The notes beneath the pieces were generated by a model. That model worked only from the letters and a program-made list of their open reading frames with translations, had not been told where the DNA came from and made no database searches. From Mycobacterium sp. (GTDB lineage: Bacteria > Actinomycetota > Actinomycetes > Mycobacteriales > Mycobacteriaceae): DNA of 20,625 nt. Numbering within the stretch: position 1 is the first letter of the stretch; each line of letters opens with the position of its first letter. Made by a program: the position numbers and the translations under genes. This document shows positions 1-7,677 of this stretch, one piece after another. The stretch spans positions 1-20,625 of the forward strand of contig JAOPWF010000204.1 of NCBI GenBank assembly GCA_025965815.1, in the 5' to 3' direction.

Positions 1-360
1 GATTCAAAGTCGAGAGCGCGAGTTCTACGGTTCCGACTACCACCCTGGCGGATACGTCTTCACCTACCAAGACGGCCGCCCGCCTCATCCCGACACGATT
101 CGGAAGCGGTTCGACCGCCTAGCGGCCGCGGCAGGGCTTCCCGCATCACCTTCCACGACCTCCGGCATTCGTATGCCACCGGTGCGCTCAAAGCCGGCGT
201 CAACCCGAAGGTCGTCAGCGACCGCATCGGTCACGCCAACGTCGGGTTCTTTCTCGAGACCTACGGCCACGTACTCAAGAACGACGACCGCGAGGCTGCC
301 GAACAGGCGGCGTCGTTCCTGCTGGGGTCTGCGTGGGATGAGCGTTCACAAAGTCCTTAG
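1..360 (+). pseudogene. tyrosine recombinase (phage-type integrase), C-terminal part, frameshifted
   Basis: This is the catalytic C-terminal half of a site-specific tyrosine integrase of actinobacterial phage or integrative-element type. It enters from the left edge, so the N-terminus is not visible. Bases 2-142 read REREFYGSDY, then GYVFTYQDGRPPHPD and RKRFDRLAAAAGLP. From 142 the protein continues one frame over as RITFHDLRHSYATGALK, then RIGHANVGFF and LETYGHVL, stopping with TAG at 358-360. The HxLRH arginine, the IGH histidine and the TYGH tyrosine nucleophile are all present. The two halves join perfectly if the CCC at 140-142 were CCCC, so one C is missing. This is either a real inactivating deletion or a homopolymer sequencing error. 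The gene points at the 3' end of the initiator tRNA 78 bp away, which suggests an element integrated at that tRNA. Identity as an integrase is secure; loss of function is probable. Confidence 0.88.
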
Positions 361-390
361 CAATGCGAATGTTCACAAATCCGTTCACAA
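344..390 (+). repeat. three direct copies of GTTCACAA
   Basis: The octamer GTTCACAA occurs at 344-351, 371-378 and 383-390, straddling the integrase stop codon and the gap before the tRNA terminator. The first two copies extend to GTTCACAAA. Short direct repeats beside an integrase gene and its attachment site are often arm-type integrase binding sites. That role is inferred from position only. Confidence 0.45.
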
Positions 391-400
391 GAGCCATGAA

Positions 401-432
401 AACGGCCCCCGAAGGGTTCTTCGGGGGCCGTT
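401..432 (-). terminator. intrinsic terminator of the initiator tRNA gene
   Basis: A perfect 13-bp stem (AACGGCCCCCGAA at 401-413 with its complement at 420-432) closes a 6-nt loop. Read on the minus strand, the stem ends in GTTTT, a short U-tract, so it fits a rho-independent terminator 5 nt past the tRNA CCA end. It could also stop integrase transcription from the other side, but no T-run follows on the plus strand. Confidence 0.8.
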
Positions 433-437
433 CTGCC

Positions 438-514
438 TGGTAGCGGGGACAGGATTCGAACCTGCGACCTCTGGGTTATGAGCCCAGCGAGCTACCGAGC
501 TGCTCCACCCCGCG
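438..514 (-). tRNA. initiator tRNA-fMet (CAT anticodon), CCA encoded
   Basis: The minus strand folds as a 77-nt tRNA. The acceptor stem is G2-G7 with C66-C71 and contains an unpaired C1-U72, the D-arm has GGTAGC, the anticodon loop is CTCATAA, the T-loop is TTCGAAT, and ACCA is encoded. Two initiator hallmarks are visible: no Watson-Crick pair at 1:72 and three consecutive G-C pairs (GGG/CCC) at the bottom of the anticodon stem. This separates it from elongator tRNA-Met and tRNA-Ile2. Its 3' half faces the integrase fragment, so the tRNA 3' end is the likely chromosomal attachment site of the neighbouring element. The gene itself looks intact. Confidence 0.95.
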
Positions 515-527
515 TCGGGTAAACGCA

Positions 528-557
528 AGGTTACCGGTCCCATGCCGGGGCCGCCAA
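528..557 (-). promoter_or_regulatory. promoter of the initiator tRNA gene
   Basis: On the minus strand TTGGCG (plus 552-557) and TAACCT (plus 528-533) are separated by 18 bp. TAACCT fits the mycobacterial TANNNT -10 pattern. Expected initiation is near 521, a few bases before tRNA position 1 at 514. The -35 match is only partial. Confidence 0.5.
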
Positions 558-588
558 ATCGCGTGCTCAGCAGCGTCGCCGGCGCACG

Positions 589-1021
589 TCACGGCCGGAA
601 CCGGGCGACCTGTCCAAGCCGGAAGACGCCGGTGGGGTCGTACCGCTCCGCGAGTCCCGCCAGCCAGTACGGCGTGTCCTCGCTGTAGCAGCGGGCCAGC
701 CGCGAGGGTCGGCCGACGGCGCGAAGTTCGGCAACTCGCCATCCGTCGACCACGGTGTCAGCGCGCCGATCAGTGCGGCCGCGTGGCCGGGGACAGCCTC
801 AGCGATCGGCGGCGCCAGTACCCGATCACGGTTACCGTGTGGGCGGCGCGGTGGCGGAAGGCGCTACGGAGTTCGACCATGGCCTGCACCGAACCCGACT
901 GCGGGCCGGCCAACGCCAGCAGCGTGTCGACCGCCTCGGCGGGCAGCTCGCGCAGCAGGGTGTGACCTTCGTGCACCGGCATCGGGTGCGGCGGGTCGGC
1001 ATGCACCGCGCCCAGCGCTGC
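589..1021 (-). pseudogene. FAD-linked oxidase (BBE-type), C-terminal remnant with two frameshifts
   Basis: Three minus-strand frames together spell the C-terminus of a berberine-bridge-type FAD-linked oxidase. From about 1006 down, one frame gives MPVHEGHTLLRELPAEAVDT and VQAMVELR. Near 810-820 it shifts to a second frame, AEAVPGHAAALIGAL followed by TPWSTDGELPNFAPSADP. Near 702 it shifts to a third frame, CYSEDTPYWLAGLAERYDP and TGVFR, ending at a stop at 589-591. The final YW..LAGLAERYDPTGVFR matches the family's conserved ending (RYDP..LF). Each shift equals one missing base. A TAG at 1022-1024 interrupts the frame upstream, and the N-terminal FAD-binding domain is absent. The order of the pieces matches the family, so this is a decayed gene rather than chance. 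Substrate unknown. Confidence 0.7.
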
Positions 1022-1052
1022 CTAGGGCAGCACGCCCACGGCCGCTGTCGTG

Positions 1053-1295
1053 GCGCAGGGCTTTGCGCAGATTGGAGATGTAGGCCTGCAGGCCGGCCAT
1101 GGCGCTGCCCGGTGGGTCGTCAACCCAGACGGCGTTGATCAGCCGATCGGTCGAGACGACCTGACCCTGTGCGAGCAGCAGTACCGCCAGCACCGCGCGC
1201 TGCTTCGGCGGCCCGCTGTCCACCGCCTGCGATCCATGCAGGACCCGCAGTGGCCCGAGCAACCGGTAGTGCGCGCGTGCAACGTGGATGGACAT
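1053..1295 (-). pseudogene. SARP/AfsR-type transcriptional regulator, N-terminal DNA-binding domain only
   Basis: From an ATG at 1295-1293 the minus strand encodes about 81 residues of an OmpR-like winged-helix domain as found in Streptomyces antibiotic regulatory proteins. It includes YRLLGPLRVLHGS, GPPKQRAVLAVLLLAQGQVV, STDRLINAVW and LQAYISNLRKALR. Members normally continue into a bacterial transcriptional activation domain and sometimes an NTPase. Here recognisable sequence stops near 1053, and within 30 bases the remnant of an unrelated FAD-linked oxidase begins in another frame. The open frame runs on to 864, but with low-complexity Arg/Ala/Gly residues typical of an out-of-frame reading. 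The likely history is a deletion that fused the fronts and backs of two neighbouring genes. DNA binding by the fragment alone is conceivable but unproven. Confidence 0.7.
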
Positions 1296-1352
1296 TGCGA
1301 ACGCGCTAGCTTTCGAGCGGCAAGAATGTTTCACGTTTCGAGAGGGGCGACG

Positions 1353-1984
1353 ATGCGACTGGCGATCTTCGGCGGCACCGGACCGACCGGACGACTCCTG
1401 ATGGAGATGGCGTGCAACAGCGGCCACGATGTCGTCGCCTGCGCCCGCACGCCGGGCAACCTGCCCAAGCACGACCGCGTTTCGCCCGTCGGAGGCCAAC
1501 TCGACGACGCGGTCGCCATCTCCGCGGAGGTCGAGGGTGCCGACGCCGTCCTCAGCGTGCTGGGACCCGGCACCCAGAAGGACGATATCGCGCCGCTGAT
1601 CGCCGGTTATCGCAACATCGTCGCCGCCATGGACCGGCACGACGTCTCCCGGCTGGTCGCCATCGGCACGCCGAGCATCCGGCAGCCCGACGACAGCCCG
1701 GACCGCAAGGTCGCCGTGATGGTGCGGGCCGTCAAGACGCTGCAGCCGGTCGCGTATCGAGCACTGGTCACCATCGGCGACATCACGCGTCGTCCGACCT
1801 CGACTGGACCATCGTCCGGGTGCCGCTGCTGTCGACCGGCCCCGTCACCGACACGATCAACGTCCGCGGGGTCGGTGAGAAGGGCGGCATCCGCCTCTCG
1901 CGCGCCAACGCCGCCAGATTCATGCTCGACCAGGCAACCGACCGGACCGGTATCTGCCGGGCGCCCTACATCAGCGACAAGTGA
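1353..1984 (+). pseudogene. NAD(P)-binding Rossmann-fold (NmrA/SDR-like) protein, frameshifted
   Basis: The gene starts at ATG 1353 behind the ribosome binding site GAGAGGGG. The N-terminus MRLAIFGGTGPTGRLL carries the GxxGxxG dinucleotide motif (G7, G10, G13) of atypical short-chain dehydrogenases with an NAD(P)H-binding fold. The frame is good to about residue 145 (VAYRALVTIGDI). The continuation SDLDWTIVRVPLLSTGPV lies in a second frame from 1793 and ends LDQATDRTGICRAP, stop 1982-1984. One base is missing between about 1785 and 1793; restoring it gives a normal-looking protein of about 210 residues. It converges with the UPF0182 gene, leaving 3 bp between stops. Substrate unknown. If the missing base is a sequencing error, the gene is intact. 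Confidence 0.82.
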
Positions 1985-1987
1985 GCG

Positions 1988-4900
1988 CTACTTGGCGTTG
2001 TCGTAGGAGTTCATTGCGTCGTTGAGGCGTTGCAGCGCTTCGCCGTAGCTGGCGAAGTTGCCGCTCTGCTGGGCCTGGCGCAGTGCAGTCATGGCCGACT
2101 GAATCTGCTGCAGGGCAGCGGATTTGGCGGGCGACAGCTGTACCGGAGCACTGCCGGGTGGCGGCGGGGCCACACCCAACCGCGGGCTCGGCATCTCCGG
2201 TGCCCGGCCCGGTGGCGGCGTGGCCGCCTGCTGCGGCTGACCATTCGGCTGAGCCTGCGGTTGCCCGCCGTCACCGGCCACCGGGGCCGGCCCGGTGGCC
2301 GTCGCGCCGGCGCCGGGGCCGAACAACTCGTCCAGCGCGTCGCTGACGGTGGGGCCGTAGCCGACCTTGTCGTTGTACATCATCGCCACACGGATCAGGC
2401 GCGGGTAGGACGACGCCGCGTCGCTGGCGCCCGGCGAGGCGTAGACCGGCTCGACGTAGAGCAGGCCGCCGTCGGCTACCGGGAGGGTCAGCAGATTGCC
2501 CCACCGGATCCGGTTCTGGTTATCGCGGCCGATGACACCGAGATCCTGGGATACCGCGGTGTCGGTGGTGATCGCGTTATTGGCCAGCTTGGGCCCGTTG
2601 ACCTGGCCGGGGATGGTCAGCACCGTGATCTTGCCGTACGTGGCCGGATCCGAACTGGCGCTGATGTAGGCCGCCAGGAAGTCGCGGCGGAACCTGTTCA
2701 TCGCGCTGGTGAGCTGGAAAGCCGCCGAATTAGAGCCGGTGGCAATGTCTTTGGCGACGATGTAGTACGGCGGCTGGTAGCTGCTGGCGGTCGGGTTCGG
2801 GTCAAGGGGGACATCCCAGAAGTCCGACGTGGAGAAGAACGTCACCGGGTCGTTGACGTGGTACTTGGCCAGCAGCATGCGCTGCACCTTGAACAGGTCC
2901 TCCGGGTAGCGCAGGTGCGCCGCCAGGTCCGGCGAGATATCGCTCTTGGGCTTTATAGTCCCGGGGAACACCTTCATCCACGCCTGCAGCACCGGGTCGC
3001 TCTCGTCCTGCGCGTAGAGCGTCACGGTGCCGTCGTAGGCGTCGACCGTGGCCTTGACCGAGTTGCGGATGTAGGAGACCTGCTTGTCGGGGGCCAACCG
3101 GTTGACGGCCACTTCGGTGGAATCCGCGGTCGCCGAGGACAGCGAGGTCAACTCCGAGTACGGGTAGTTGTCCAGCGTGGTGTAGCCGTCGACGATCCAG
3201 ACCAGCTTCTTGTTGACGATCGCCGGGTACATGCTCGTTTCAGCGGTCAGCCACGGCGCCACGGCCTGCACCCGCTGGGCGGGATCACGGTTGAACAGGA
3301 TCTTGCTGTTGTTGCCGATGACGTTGGAGAACAAGAAGTTCCGCTCGGCGAACTTCGCTGCGAACACGGTGCGCGACAGCCAGCTGCCGATCGGCACCCC
3401 GCCGCTGCCGGCGTACGTGTAGTTCTTGGTCTCGGTGTTGGTCTCGTAGTCGTACTCGCGGTCGGTCCCGTTGCGGCCGACGATCGCGTAGTCCGCCGCG
3501 GCGCTGGCGATGACCGGCCCGTAGTAGATGCGCGGCTGATCCAGCGGTGCCGGGCCGGGGGACACCACGCTGCCGTTGGCGCCGACGACGCTGGCCAGGA
3601 ACTCCGGGTAGCCGCCGTTCTGGTTCGGGTCGTTGGCGATGCCGCGCACGGTGTTGGCCGGCGAGGCGATGAAGCCGTTGCCGTGGGTGTAGACGGTGTG
3701 CCGGTTGATCCAGTCGCGCTGGTTGTCGATCAGTCTGTCCGGGTTGAGTTCCCGCGCGGCGACGACATAGTCGCGCAGGTTGCCGTCCGGACCGTTGTAG
3801 CGGTCGATCGATAACTGGTCGGGGAAGTAGTAGAAGTTCTTGCCCTGCTGGAACTGCGTGAACGCCGGGCTGACGATCGTCGGGTCGAGCAGCCGGATGT
3901 TCGAGGTGGTCGCACGGTCGGATGCCACCTGCTGGGGCGTCGCGACATTGTTACCGCTGTAGTCGCGGTAGGTGACCGAGCGCTCGGTCAGCCCGTAGGC
4001 CTGCCTGGTCGCGGTGATACTTCGACTGATGTATTCGCTTTCCTTCTGCGCGGCATTGGGTTTGACGCTGATCTGCTCGACGATCAGCGGCCAGCCGGCG
4101 CCCACGATCAGCGACGAGAGCAGCAGCAGCACCACGCCGATCGCGGGAATCCGCAGATCCCGGAGCACGATCGCGGAGAACACCGCGACGGCACAGATCA
4201 CCGCGATGGCCAGCAGGATGAGCTTCGCCGGCAGCACCGCATTGATGTCGGTGTAACCCGCCCCGGTGAACGGCTTGCCGCCGCGGGTGTGTGAGAGCAG
4301 CTCGTAGCGGTCCAGCCAGTAGGCGACGGCCTTGAGCAGCATCAGGATGCCGACCAGCGTCACCAACTGGATGCGCGCAGCGCGGCTCAGCGCACCGGTG
4401 CGACCGGACAGCCGGATCCCGCCGAAGATGTAGTGCCCCAGCAGGTTGGCGATCAACGCCAGGAAGGCCGCGACGAACAGATAGCTGAGCACCAGGCGGT
4501 AGAACGGCAGGTCGAACGCATAGAAGCCGAGGTCCTTGCCGAACTGCGGGTCGGCGATGCCGAAGCTGCCGCCGTGCAGGAACAGCTGAACCCGCACCCA
4601 GTAGCTCTGGGCGACGATGCCGGCCAGGATCCCGATGAACGCCGGGATACCGATGCCGACCAGCCGCAGCCGCGACATGACGGCGGTCCGGTAGCGCGCC
4701 ACCGGATCGTTGGGGCCGGTGGTCGGGACGAAGACCGGACGGGTGCGGTAGGGCAGTGCCAGCCCGGCGAACACGATCGCGCCGAGTAACAGCGACACCA
4801 CCAGGAAGACGATGATCCGGGTGACCAGCACAGTGGTGAACACCGAGCGGTAGCCCAGTTCGCCGAACCAGAGCCAGTCCACGTAGCCGTCGATCAGCCG

Positions 4901-5002
4901 GGGACCGATCAGCAGCAGAAGGACGACGGCGAGCGCTATCGCGATCAGAATCCGGCTTCGTCGCGTCAGCTTCGGCATCCTCGCCGCGGGCCGCATACCC
5001 AC
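1988..5002 (-). CDS. UPF0182 family large membrane protein (Rv3193c-like)
   Basis: A 1004-residue protein with seven predicted membrane helices in the first third (roughly residues 17-37, 54-83, 111-136, 163-194, 207-231, 255-280, 283-308). A long domain of about 600 residues follows, probably outside the membrane. A Pro/Gln/Gly-rich linker covers about 890-955 and a short helical tail ends [15 protein letters not shown]. The pattern and the N-terminus ([26 protein letters not shown]) match UPF0182, which in M. tuberculosis is Rv3193c, of about the same length. The biochemical function of the family is not established. The GTG start at 5002 is preceded by GGAG seven bases upstream; an internal ATG two codons later is an alternative. 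It lies 89 bp downstream of the PDZ/Lon-like gene on the same strand, with a stem-loop between them, so co-transcription is possible. Confidence 0.95.
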   Translation of the reverse strand: MGMRPAARMPKLTRRSRILIAIALAVVLLLLIGPRLIDGYVDWLWFGELGYRSVFTTVLVTRIIVFLVVSLLLGAIVFAGLALPYRTRPVFVPTTGPNDPVARYRTAVMSRLRLVGIGIPAFIGILAGIVAQSYWVRVQLFLHGGSFGIADPQFGKDLGFYAFDLPFYRLVLSYLFVAAFLALIANLLGHYIFGGIRLSGRTGALSRAARIQLVTLVGILMLLKAVAYWLDRYELLSHTRGGKPFTGAGYTDINAVLPAKLILLAIAVICAVAVFSAIVLRDLRIPAIGVVLLLLSSLIVGAGWPLIVEQISVKPNAAQKESEYISRSITATRQAYGLTERSVTYRDYSGNNVATPQQVASDRATTSNIRLLDPTIVSPAFTQFQQGKNFYYFPDQLSIDRYNGPDGNLRDYVVAARELNPDRLIDNQRDWINRHTVYTHGNGFIASPANTVRGIANDPNQNGGYPEFLASVVGANGSVVSPGPAPLDQPRIYYGPVIASAAADYAIVGRNGTDREYDYETNTETKNYTYAGSGGVPIGSWLSRTVFAAKFAERNFLFSNVIGNNSKILFNRDPAQRVQAVAPWLTAETSMYPAIVNKKLVWIVDGYTTLDNYPYSELTSLSSATADSTEVAVNRLAPDKQVSYIRNSVKATVDAYDGTVTLYAQDESDPVLQAWMKVFPGTIKPKSDISPDLAAHLRYPEDLFKVQRMLLAKYHVNDPVTFFSTSDFWDVPLDPNPTASSYQPPYYIVAKDIATGSNSAAFQLTSAMNRFRRDFLAAYISASSDPATYGKITVLTIPGQVNGPKLANNAITTDTAVSQDLGVIGRDNQNRIRWGNLLTLPVADGGLLYVEPVYASPGASDAASSYPRLIRVAMMYNDKVGYGPTVSDALDELFGPGAGATATGPAPVAGDGGQPQAQPNGQPQQAATPPPGRAPEMPSPRLGVAPPPPGSAPVQLSPAKSAALQQIQSAMTALRQAQQSGNFASYGEALQRLNDAMNSYDNAK

Positions 5003-5028
5003 CTGTTAACTCCCGGTCAGTGTCTCTA

Positions 5029-5050
5029 TGAGGGTCGGGTGTGACCCTCA
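5029..5050. other. stem-loop between the PDZ/Lon-like and UPF0182 genes
   Basis: TGAGGGTC at 5029-5036 pairs perfectly with GACCCTCA at 5043-5050 around a 6-nt loop. No T-run follows on either strand, so it is not a standard intrinsic terminator. It lies 26 bp upstream of the UPF0182 start and 41 bp after the PDZ/Lon-like stop. It could be a processing or weak termination element, or an operator. Confidence 0.45.
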
Positions 5051-5091
5051 GGGTTGGCCATAACTGTACGCACACAGTTTCGGCCCCCTCC

Positions 5092-6114
5092 TCAGCAACC
5101 GGGCGGTTCGCCACCGGCAGAAATCGTGTTCAGCGCGTCCACGGCCTGCACGAGATTGTCCACCTTGACCAGCTCGAGGCCGTTCTCGTCGGCCGAGCGG
5201 GCTTCGGCGCAGTTGTCGGCGGGCACCAGGAACACCGTAGCGCCGGCTTCCCTGGCGGCCAGCATCTTGTGGGTAATGCCGCCGATCGACCCGACCTTCC
5301 CGTCCGAGGTGATGGTTCCGGTCCCCGCGACGAACTTCGATCCGTTCAGGTCGCCGGTGGTGAGCTTGTCCACCACGGCGAGGCTGAACATCAGTCCGGC
5401 TGACGGCCCGCCGACGTTGGCCAGGTGGAAGTCGATGCTGAACGGTGCCCACGGCGCGTCGAGCACAGCCACGCCGAGGAATCCGTGCGGCCGGTCCGCG
5501 TTGGTGCCGAGTGTGACCGTCGCGATGCCGGGCGCGGCGTTCTTGCGGCGGTAGTCGATGACCACCTGGTCGCCCGGTTTGGTCGCCTGCAGCAGCGCCT
5601 GAAACTCCTTCAGATCGGCGACCGGCTTGCCGTTGACGGCGTCGATGGCGTCCCCGGGCTGCAGTTTGCCCACCGACGGTCCGGGGTCGTTGACGGTCTC
5701 GACGGTGACCGCGGACGGATATTTCAGATACCCCAGTGCGGCGTACTGAGCGCTGTCCTCAGACCGCTTGAAGTCGGTGTTGTTGGCCTGGTCGACCTGG
5801 TCCTTCGACTTGTCCGGTGGGTAGACGAGGTCGTGCGGCACCAGTTGTTCGCGCCCGGACATCCACAGCGTCAGCGCCTGACCGAGGGTGAGGTCGTCAC
5901 GCTGGGACACCGTGGTCATGTTGAGGTGCCCGGACGTCGGGTGCACCTTGGTGCCCTCGATGTCGACGACCTTCTTGCCGTCGACCTCACCGAGCGTGTC
6001 GAACGTCGGGCCCGGCCCGAGCGACACGAAGGGCACGGTCACGACCGCGAGCAGTACACCGAAGGCGACGATCGGCACCAGCGCAGCAATGAGCGTCAGA
6101 ATCCGCCTGTTCAC
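5092..6114 (-). CDS. membrane-anchored PDZ / Lon-like serine protease (Rv3194c-like)
   Basis: A 340-residue protein with one N-terminal membrane segment (about 6-30, LTLIAALVPIVAFGVLLAVV), so the rest is probably extracytoplasmic. A PDZ domain covers about 138-192 (VNDPGPSVGKLQPGDAIDAV, NGKPVADLKEF). The C-terminal Lon-type proteolytic domain has the Ser/Lys dyad visible: Ser238 in NVGGPSAGLMFSLAVV and Lys283 in IGGITHKMLAAREAG. There is no AAA+ domain, which distinguishes it from true Lon. GTG at 6114 is chosen because NRRILTLIAALVP aligns with the M. tuberculosis Rv3194c N-terminus and gives its length. The frame stays open to 6426, but that extension is antisense to the next gene. It is divergent from the zincin-like gene (97 bp between) and upstream of UPF0182. 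Substrates are unknown. Confidence 0.93.
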   Translation of the reverse strand: MNRRILTLIAALVPIVAFGVLLAVVTVPFVSLGPGPTFDTLGEVDGKKVVDIEGTKVHPTSGHLNMTTVSQRDDLTLGQALTLWMSGREQLVPHDLVYPPDKSKDQVDQANNTDFKRSEDSAQYAALGYLKYPSAVTVETVNDPGPSVGKLQPGDAIDAVNGKPVADLKEFQALLQATKPGDQVVIDYRRKNAAPGIATVTLGTNADRPHGFLGVAVLDAPWAPFSIDFHLANVGGPSAGLMFSLAVVDKLTTGDLNGSKFVAGTGTITSDGKVGSIGGITHKMLAAREAGATVFLVPADNCAEARSADENGLELVKVDNLVQAVDALNTISAGGEPPGC

Positions 6115-6211
6115 GCCGCCCACAGTAGACGGACAGTCGCCGAGGGCCGGTTCACTCAGAGCGTGACGGGCCATCCCGCACGACGCGCCGGTGGTGAGTA
6201 CCGTTGAGTGC

Positions 6212-7615
6212 ATGGCTGACCTGCCCTTCGGCTTCTCCCACGGGGAAGACCCCGACCGCGACAAGGAAGGGAAGAAGGACCCCGAATCGGAGTCCGACCC
6301 CTTCGGACTCGGCGGCGGCTCTGACTTCGACATGAACGATCTGGGGCAGATCTTCACCCGGCTCGGCCAGATGTTCAGCGGCGCAGGCAACGTGATGGGC
6401 GGCGGAACGAATTCCGGCCCAGTCAACTACGACCTGGCCCGCCAGCTGGCGTCCAACTCGATCGGCTTCGTCGCCCCGGTCTCGGCGGGCACCGCATCGG
6501 CGATCGCCGATGCGGTGCACCTCGCCGAGACCTGGCTTGACGGTGTCACCGCGCTGCCCGCCGGGACCACCAAGGCCGTGGCGTGGACGCCGACGGACTG
6601 GATCGACAACACCCTGGCGACCTGGAAGCGGCTGTGCGACCCGATGGCCGAACAGATCTCGACCGTCTGGGCGTCGGCGCTGCCCGAGGAAGCCAAGAGC
6701 ATGGCCGGCCCGCTGATGTCGATGATGTCGCAGATGGGCGGCATGGCGTTCGGCTCGCAGCTGGGCCAGGCCCTGGGCACGCTGTCCCGAGAAGTGTTGA
6801 CCTCCACCGACATCGGGCTGCCGCTGGGTCCCAAGGGGGTTGCGGCGCTGCTGCCGGAGTCGATCGAGGCGCTGTCGGAGGGCCTGGAGCAGCCGCGCAG
6901 CGAGATCCTGACCTTCCTGGCCGCCCGCGAGGCGGCGCATCATCGGCTGTTCAGCCACGTGCCCTGGCTGTCCAGCCAGCTACTCAACGCGGTCGAGGCC
7001 TACGCCAAGGGCATGAAGATCGACATGAGCGGCATCGAGGACCTCGCCCGCGGGTTCAACCCCGCGTCGCTCAGCGATCCGGCCGCCATGGAGCAGCTGC
7101 TCAGCCAGGGGATGTTCGAGCCGAAGGCCACCCCCGAGCAGACCGCGGCGCTGGAACGCCTGGAAACCCTGCTTGCCCTGATCGAGGGCTGGGTGCAGAC
7201 CGTGGTCACCGCCGCGCTGGGTGAGCGCATTCCCGGTGCCGCGGCGCTCGTCGAGACGCTGCGGCGGCGGCGGGCCACCGGCGGCCCCGCCGAGCAGACG
7301 TTCGCGACGCTGGTGGGTCTGGAGCTGCGGCCCCGCAAGTTGCGCGAGGCGGCTGTGCTGTGGGAGCGGTTGACCGAGGCGGCCGGGGTCGACGCCCGCG
7401 ACGGCGTCTGGCAGCACCCCGATCTGCTGCCCCAGGCCGACGACCTGGATGAGCCGGCGGGATTCATCGACCGGGTGATCGGCGGCGACACCAGCGGCAT
7501 GGACGCCGCGATCGCCGACCTCGAGCGGGCGGCGAACGAGGGCTCCGATGACTCCGAAGGCGGTCCGGACACCGGCCCTGAAGCCGACCCCGATAAGCCC
7601 GACCGCACCGACTGA
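6212..7615 (+). CDS. zincin-like protein, DUF2342 family (Rv3195-like)
   Basis: A 467-residue soluble protein of the DUF2342/Zincin_2 family, often annotated as zinc-dependent metalloprotease or 'F420 biosynthesis associated'. It has an acidic, low-complexity N-terminus (1-40), then a mostly helical body. The signature is REAAHHRLFSHVPWL at about 239-253. It resembles the HExxH zincin motif but has Arg where the first His would be, so protease activity should not be assumed. The C-terminal tail after about residue 440 is acidic. ATG at 6212 (MADLPFGFSHGED) is preferred over an in-frame GTG at 6191. TACCGT at 6199-6204 could be a -10 element giving a nearly leaderless mRNA. It is divergent from the PDZ/Lon-like gene and is followed after 62 bp by the E1-like gene. 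Confidence 0.92.
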   Translation: MADLPFGFSHGEDPDRDKEGKKDPESESDPFGLGGGSDFDMNDLGQIFTRLGQMFSGAGNVMGGGTNSGPVNYDLARQLASNSIGFVAPVSAGTASAIADAVHLAETWLDGVTALPAGTTKAVAWTPTDWIDNTLATWKRLCDPMAEQISTVWASALPEEAKSMAGPLMSMMSQMGGMAFGSQLGQALGTLSREVLTSTDIGLPLGPKGVAALLPESIEALSEGLEQPRSEILTFLAAREAAHHRLFSHVPWLSSQLLNAVEAYAKGMKIDMSGIEDLARGFNPASLSDPAAMEQLLSQGMFEPKATPEQTAALERLETLLALIEGWVQTVVTAALGERIPGAAALVETLRRRRATGGPAEQTFATLVGLELRPRKLREAAVLWERLTEAAGVDARDGVWQHPDLLPQADDLDEPAGFIDRVIGGDTSGMDAAIADLERAANEGSDDSEGGPDTGPEADPDKPDRTD

Positions 7616-7629
7616 CCGGCCACACGGCC

Positions 7630-7638
7630 TGTGGATAA
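7630..7638 (-). promoter_or_regulatory. isolated DnaA-box-like 9-mer
   Basis: TGTGGATAA on the plus strand is the exact reverse of TTATCCACA, the classic strong DnaA box. It lies in the 62-bp gap between two genes. Only one copy is seen and there is no AT-rich region, so this is not an origin. It could be a titration or regulatory site, or chance. Confidence 0.25.
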
Positions 7639-7677
7639 CCCGGTCGCCGTCGGCGCCGGGCGTGGCAACCTCATCGA

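Noticed and set aside
173..481. Plus-strand open frame ending in GTGFEPATSGL
   Set aside because: It is the wrong frame of the integrase read through the terminator and the antisense of tRNA-fMet. The ending is a well-known artefact of translating tRNA genes.
2030..3814. 594-codon plus-strand open frame opposite the UPF0182 gene
   Set aside because: Rich in Arg/Gly/Val/His with no family features; antisense to a clear conserved protein. Long antisense frames are expected in high-GC DNA.
6115..6426. N-terminal extension of the PDZ/Lon-like protein
   Set aside because: It is antisense to the start of the zincin-like gene, and the family protein begins NRRILTLIA at 6114.
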